From contig JAIDFC010000294.1 of NCBI GenBank assembly GCA_029054535.1, positions 1 through 8,007 on the forward strand: a stretch of 8,007 nucleotides of DNA, written 5' to 3'. Under the pieces are notes generated by a model. The model was not told the origin of the DNA and made no database searches. It saw nothing but the letters and a program-made list of their open reading frames with translations. Position numbers and translations under genes: made by a program. The stretch is from Rikenella sp. (GTDB taxonomy: Bacteria; Bacteroidota; Bacteroidia; Bacteroidales; Rikenellaceae). Shown piece by piece: positions 5,376 to 8,007 of the stretch (its first letter is position 1; each line of letters opens with the position of its first letter).

Positions 5376-5758
5376 ACAACACACCTGAACAACTCCGGGC
5401 GGAGGCGGAACGGATACAGGCCTACTTGGAGATCACTGCCTCGGACGACCCGAACGAGCTGGTGGCCCGACTCTCGGACCTGAATGTCTACCTGGCGCGA
5501 ACGGGGAGGATGCTGGCCGAAGCCTCCTGCATCCGAGACCGGGCGGTGGCGGCGGTCTATGCCTCGCGGGCCGAGGTGATCGAACGGATGCCGGCGACGG
5601 TGGCGCGACGGTTCGTCGATTCTCAAACGGCGGACGAAAACGAGCTGGTCGTCTGGCTCGACCGGCTCAACCGAACCTGCACCCACCAGTCAGAGAATCT
5701 CCGAACGCAGATATCGTTCGCTAAACAACAACTCGAACTAACCCGGAAGGGGTACTAA
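5372..5758 (+). CDS. Hypothetical helical phage protein
   Basis: This is a 128-aa protein that is almost entirely helix-forming, rich in Glu, Arg, Ala and Leu, with heptad-like stretches at about residues 5-20 and 105-125. Two segments resemble each other: DDPNELVARLSDLN (25-38) and ADENELVVWLDRLN (87-100) share xxxNELVxxLxxLN. That suggests an internal duplication of a helical hairpin. It starts in an ATGA overlap with the exonuclease stop and ends 6 nt before the initiator gene, so it is coupled to the recombination and replication block. I do not recognise a family; a structural or accessory role in DNA metabolism is inferred from position only. Confidence 0.7.
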   Translation: MNNTPEQLRAEAERIQAYLEITASDDPNELVARLSDLNVYLARTGRMLAEASCIRDRAVAAVYASRAEVIERMPATVARRFVDSQTADENELVVWLDRLNRTCTHQSENLRTQISFAKQQLELTRKGY

Positions 5759-5764
5759 TCGAAA

Positions 5765-6619
5765 ATGGGAAACTTTTTTTCACATGACAGCAACGCACGA
5801 AACTCCGACAAGTTGATACCGCTCCGAGCCAAAATGGGGGCGGAAGGGTACGGGATCTATTTCATGATTCTGGAACGTCTGCGAGAAGAGCCGGATTATA
5901 CGAGTGTCAAAGATTACAATATGTTAGCCTTTGACCTTCGTGTCGATGCCGCCAAAGTAAAGGCGGTGGTCGAACTCTTCGGGTTATTTTCTTTTACCGA
6001 CGACGGTAAGCGATTCTACTCCGAGGGGTTTCTGAAGCGGATGCAAATCAAGGACGAGAAGAGTGAAAAGGCCCGAGAAGCGGCACGTAAGAGATGGGGG
6101 AATCGGGATGGTTCGATTGCGGACGGACTGCGGTCGGAATGCGAACGCAATGCGAATGCAATGCAAACGAAAGCCGAAACCGATGCTATAAAAGAAAAGG
6201 AAAGTAAAGAAAATAATATCCCCCCTTTATCCCCCCTTGGGGGAAACGAGGATGATAAACCGAGTTGTCGATCTTCTCCTTCCGTCTCTGTGGGAAAAAG
6301 AAAAAGTTGCGCCAAAAAGAAAGATCCGCTCGACCTCTCGTTCGTCGAACCTGCGTTCCAACCGATCATGGCGGATTGGCTTGCCTACAAGTCCGAACGC
6401 GGACAGACCTACAGACAGCAAGGGGCGAGAACCTGCTACGCACGACTGATGACCCTATCCGACAAGAACCCGCAACTGGCCCGCCGAATTGTCGACCAGT
6501 CGATGGCCAACAATTGGGCCGGATTGTTCAACCTCAAAACAAACGCTCATGACACCGGAACAGCTGACCGACGTACTATCCCGCATCAACCTGTCTACCG
6601 CAGCGACGACGATTTTTAG
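5765..6619 (+). CDS. DnaD-like phage replication initiator (DUF4373 / Lin1244-type N-terminus)
   Basis: This is a 284-aa protein. Residues 1-110 match the Lin1244/Lin1753-like (DUF4373) winged-helix domain: FFSHDSNAR at the start, a KMGAEGYGIYFMILERLRE helix, the wing around FSFTDDGKRFYSEGF, then KAREAARKRWGNR. A low-complexity linker (115-195, rich in Lys, Ser, Pro) precedes a C-terminal module at 197-258 (FQPIMADWLAYKSERGQ, then NNWAGLFNLK) like the end of DnaD-type initiators. It should bind the phage origin and, with the loader encoded next, recruit the replicative helicase. The linker DNA carries tandem 11-bp repeats that may be the origin. The last 23 codons overlap the loader gene in another frame. 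Confidence 0.82.
   Translation: MGNFFSHDSNARNSDKLIPLRAKMGAEGYGIYFMILERLREEPDYTSVKDYNMLAFDLRVDAAKVKAVVELFGLFSFTDDGKRFYSEGFLKRMQIKDEKSEKAREAARKRWGNRDGSIADGLRSECERNANAMQTKAETDAIKEKESKENNIPPLSPLGGNEDDKPSCRSSPSVSVGKRKSCAKKKDPLDLSFVEPAFQPIMADWLAYKSERGQTYRQQGARTCYARLMTLSDKNPQLARRIVDQSMANNWAGLFNLKTNAHDTGTADRRTIPHQPVYRSDDDF
6138..6170. repeat. Three tandem 11-bp repeats (candidate origin iterons)
   Basis: AATGCGAACGC (6138-6148), AATGCGAATGC (6149-6159) and AATGCAAACGA (6160-6170) abut one another. Copy 2 differs from copy 1 at one base and copy 3 at two. Eleven is not a multiple of three, so the repeat is not a protein-level repeat; it is close to one helical turn of DNA. The repeats lie inside the initiator gene, as iterons do in lambda O. 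Initiator binding is inferred. Confidence 0.5.
6184..6219. other. AT-rich tract beside the repeats (candidate unwinding element)
   Basis: By my count, 29 of 36 bases are A or T, in the middle of GC-rich coding DNA, with one strand almost purely purine. It begins 13 bp after the last 11-bp repeat. This order, repeats then AT-rich DNA, matches phage origins located inside initiator genes. The tract encodes the Lys/Glu-rich linker, so composition alone could also reflect the protein. Confidence 0.4.
6220..6243. repeat. Two C6 tracts facing one G5 tract
   Basis: C6 runs occupy 6220-6225 and 6231-6236, and a G5 run lies at 6239-6243. Either C run can pair with the G run, giving alternative short hairpins. 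The tract borders the AT-rich element of the candidate origin and encodes PPLSPLGG. Homopolymer runs of this kind are also prone to slippage. Confidence 0.35.
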
Positions 6620-7181
6620 GGTCGAACACCCCGAGGCGCAAGTGAGACAGGTACTTGAGCGGTGTTACGCCGTGGAGGTGGCCGAGAGGCGCGGAAAGTT
6701 TCAGGCAACGCCCGAAATCGACCGAATGATCTCTACGACCAGCCGATGGCTCTGCTCCGAACGGAAGAAACCGGGATTGATGCTCTGCGGGGCGTGCGGC
6801 AACGGCAAAACGACTCTCGCACGGGCTATTCGGAGACTGATCGCAGCCCTGTACAACGGTCGCAACGTCTGGACGATGACGGCGTCGGAGGCAGCGACCA
6901 TGCAGCTCGAAGACCCGACGCGATTTGAAAACTTCAAAACGGCGACCCAAATTTTCATCGACGACTTGGGAACCGAGCCGGTCGAGGTCAAGGATTACGG
7001 AACAGTGAAGATGCCGCTTGTCGAGATCCTTTTTCATCGCTACGAGGCACAAAAGTTCACCCTACTCACCACAAATGAGGACGATGCGAGCCTTCAACGC
7101 AAGTACGGCACCCGGATCGCCGATCGACTCAACGAAATGTTCAATCGCCTCGCTTTCGAGGCGCAAAGCTTCAGGAAATGA
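6549..7181 (+). CDS. DnaC-like AAA+ helicase loader
   Basis: The ATG at 6549 gives a 210-aa protein. The frame is also open from an ATG at 6489, but those 20 extra residues are a shadow of the initiator gene. Visible motifs are Walker A GACGNGKT (81-88), Walker B IFIDDLG (135-141, Asp138 and Asp139), a sensor-1-like LLTTN (172-176), and the DnaC-type arginine box YGTRIADRLNEMF (186-198). A helical N-terminal region (1-60) would contact the helicase. It should load the host replicative helicase at the phage origin together with the DnaD-like initiator just upstream. Its first 71 nt overlap the end of that gene, and its stop is in an ATGA overlap with the next gene, so the three are translationally linked. 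Confidence 0.88.
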   Translation: MTPEQLTDVLSRINLSTAATTIFRVEHPEAQVRQVLERCYAVEVAERRGKFQATPEIDRMISTTSRWLCSERKKPGLMLCGACGNGKTTLARAIRRLIAALYNGRNVWTMTASEAATMQLEDPTRFENFKTATQIFIDDLGTEPVEVKDYGTVKMPLVEILFHRYEAQKFTLLTTNEDDASLQRKYGTRIADRLNEMFNRLAFEAQSFRK

Positions 7182-7663
7182 TGAATGACAAGAAACTAAT
7201 ATTGGACGCCTGTTGCGGAGCGCGGATGATGTGGTTCGATAAACAGAATCCGCGGACAATCTACATGGATTGTCGGGATTCTGAATACACATTATGCGAC
7301 GGTCGGCATTTACAAGTGCATCCGGATGTCGTGGCGGATTTTCGGCAGATGCCATTCCCGGACGGTTCGTTCCGATTGGTTGTGTTCGACCCTCCTCACC
7401 TGAAGACGCTGGGCAAGAATGCTTGGATGGCGAAAAAGTACGGGCGATTGCTTCCGACGTGGAAAACCGACTTGAAAGAGGGATTCGATGAGTGTATGCG
7501 AGTTCTTGAGCCGTGTGGTATACTGATTTTCAAGTGGAATGAAGACCAAATTTCTGTCCGACAAATTCTCGATGTTATCGAGCAGCAACCCCTATTCGGA
7601 CATCCGACAGGTCGTCATGGAAAAACGCACTGGATGTGCTTCATGAAATTGCCCAAAGAATGA
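7178..7663 (+). CDS. Small class I SAM-dependent methyltransferase
   Basis: This is a 161-aa protein with a Rossmann-type methyltransferase core. SAM-binding motif I is LILDACCGARMMWF (7-20), an acidic loop DCRD (31-34) follows, then VADFRQMPFPDGSF (52-65), and motif IV is VVFDPPH (68-74). The C-terminal RVLEPCGILIFKW is the usual strand pair after motif IV. DPPH differs from the DPPY/NPPY of adenine-N6 enzymes, and there is no room for a target-recognition domain, so the acceptor is uncertain. It may modify DNA, a nucleotide or an RNA. Genes like this are common in phage early regions. It is linked by ATGA overlaps to the loader before it and the cytosine methyltransferase after it. Confidence 0.82.
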   Translation: MMNDKKLILDACCGARMMWFDKQNPRTIYMDCRDSEYTLCDGRHLQVHPDVVADFRQMPFPDGSFRLVVFDPPHLKTLGKNAWMAKKYGRLLPTWKTDLKEGFDECMRVLEPCGILIFKWNEDQISVRQILDVIEQQPLFGHPTGRHGKTHWMCFMKLPKE

Positions 7664-8007
7664 CCCACGCATCGCTGTTCTCCGGGATCGGAGGGTTCGA
7701 TTTGGCTGCTGAATGGGCCGGGTGGACAAACCTATTTAACTGTGAGATCGACCCGTTTTGCAGACGGGTACTCAAATATCACTTTCCGAATGCGGAACAA
7801 TACACAGACATACGCGGGACAAACTTCGCTGTTTGGAGAGGCCGGATCGACGTCCTTACAGGCGGATTTCCCTGCCAGCCCTTTTCAGTCGCAGGCAAGC
7901 GGCTCGGCACCGACGATCACCGCCACCTGTGGCCCGAAATGCTTAGAGCAATTCGCGAGATTCGCCCCCGCTGGGTCGTGGGCGAGAACGTTCGCGGAAT
8001 CCTTAGT
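7660..8007 (+). CDS. C5-cytosine DNA methyltransferase, partial (runs off right edge)
   Basis: The frame is open for 116 codons from the ATG at 7660 to the window edge without a stop. Motif I is LFSGIGGFDLA (6-16) for SAM binding, CEIDPFC (28-34) is motif II, and GGFPCQPFSVAGKR (68-81) is motif IV with the catalytic Cys72 in PCQ. WVVGENVRG (105-113) is motif VI with the ENV triad. The target-recognition domain and motifs VIII-X lie beyond the window, so the recognition sequence cannot be read. It transfers a methyl group from SAM to cytosine C5 in DNA, probably to protect phage DNA from host restriction. No restriction endonuclease is seen beside it here. It starts in an ATGA overlap with the preceding methyltransferase gene. 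Confidence 0.93.
   Translation, partial: MTHASLFSGIGGFDLAAEWAGWTNLFNCEIDPFCRRVLKYHFPNAEQYTDIRGTNFAVWRGRIDVLTGGFPCQPFSVAGKRLGTDDHRHLWPEMLRAIREIRPRWVVGENVRGILS

Noticed and set aside
4914..5686. Long minus-strand frames opposite the exonuclease and the 128-aa protein
   Set aside because: They are antisense to a gene with intact catalytic motifs, and the translations show no recognisable domain.
6231..6243. C5/G5 hairpin considered as a transcription terminator
   Set aside because: There is no U-run after it and it lies within a coding region of an actively translated operon.
6489..6548. Upstream ATG that would extend the helicase loader by 20 residues
   Set aside because: The extra residues overlap conserved initiator coding sequence and look non-natural (SRWPTIGPDCSTS); MTPEQL at 6549 is the better start.
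7758..7946. Plus-strand 62-aa frame inside the cytosine methyltransferase
   Set aside because: It overlaps motifs I-IV of the methyltransferase in another frame, so it is a shadow.

Overview
The window looks like the control and early region of a temperate phage (a prophage) from a Bacteroidales-type host, possibly an Alistipes-like organism with moderately high GC. Three observations support this: a divergent promoter with the Bacteroidetes pattern TTTG-N20-TAnnTTTG rather than a sigma70 box, a CI-type repressor transcribed away from a tightly packed early operon, and the gene content of that operon (recombination pair, DnaD-like initiator, DnaC-like loader, methyltransferases). The host assignment is inference from promoter style and protein character; no host marker gene is present.

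Leftward arm (about 1-2751, minus strand). The first gene is the S24-type repressor (2113-2751). Three genes follow in the same direction: a four-helix membrane protein (1675-2094), a small protein with a signal peptide (1092-1682), and a larger one with a signal peptide that runs off the left edge (1-1052). The two secreted proteins share a homologous domain, and the two distal genes are visibly AT-richer than the early genes. Cell-envelope genes co-oriented with a prophage repressor suggest lysogenic-conversion or superinfection-exclusion cargo. I recognise no named family for them, and this is the best candidate for an undescribed system here.

Switch region (2752-2934). It holds a rightward early promoter (2797-2828) overlapped by an operator-like cluster: two abutting 9-mers plus one inverted copy, forming a 12-bp imperfect inverted repeat around the -33 element. 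A transcribed leader of about 100 nt follows, with a possible stem-loop. A possible near-leaderless promoter for the repressor lies just before its ATG.

Rightward early operon (2935-8007, plus strand). In order: a small protein in the Cro position, a 58-aa helix-turn-helix protein, a 50-aa membrane microprotein, a CxxC/HxxC putative zinc-binding protein, a candidate single-strand annealing protein, a YqaJ/lambda-exonuclease-family nuclease, an unknown 128-aa protein, a DUF4373/DnaD-like replication initiator, a DnaC-like AAA+ helicase loader, a small class I methyltransferase, and a C5-cytosine DNA methyltransferase cut off by the right edge. Five junctions are 4-nt ATGA overlaps, implying translational coupling. 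The annealing protein and exonuclease would form a two-part recombination system. The initiator and loader would recruit the host helicase. The methyltransferases probably modify phage DNA against restriction. Inside the initiator gene are three tandem 11-bp repeats followed by an AT-rich tract, resembling the origin inside lambda O. No integrase, attachment site, tRNA, rRNA, CRISPR array or insertion sequence was seen.
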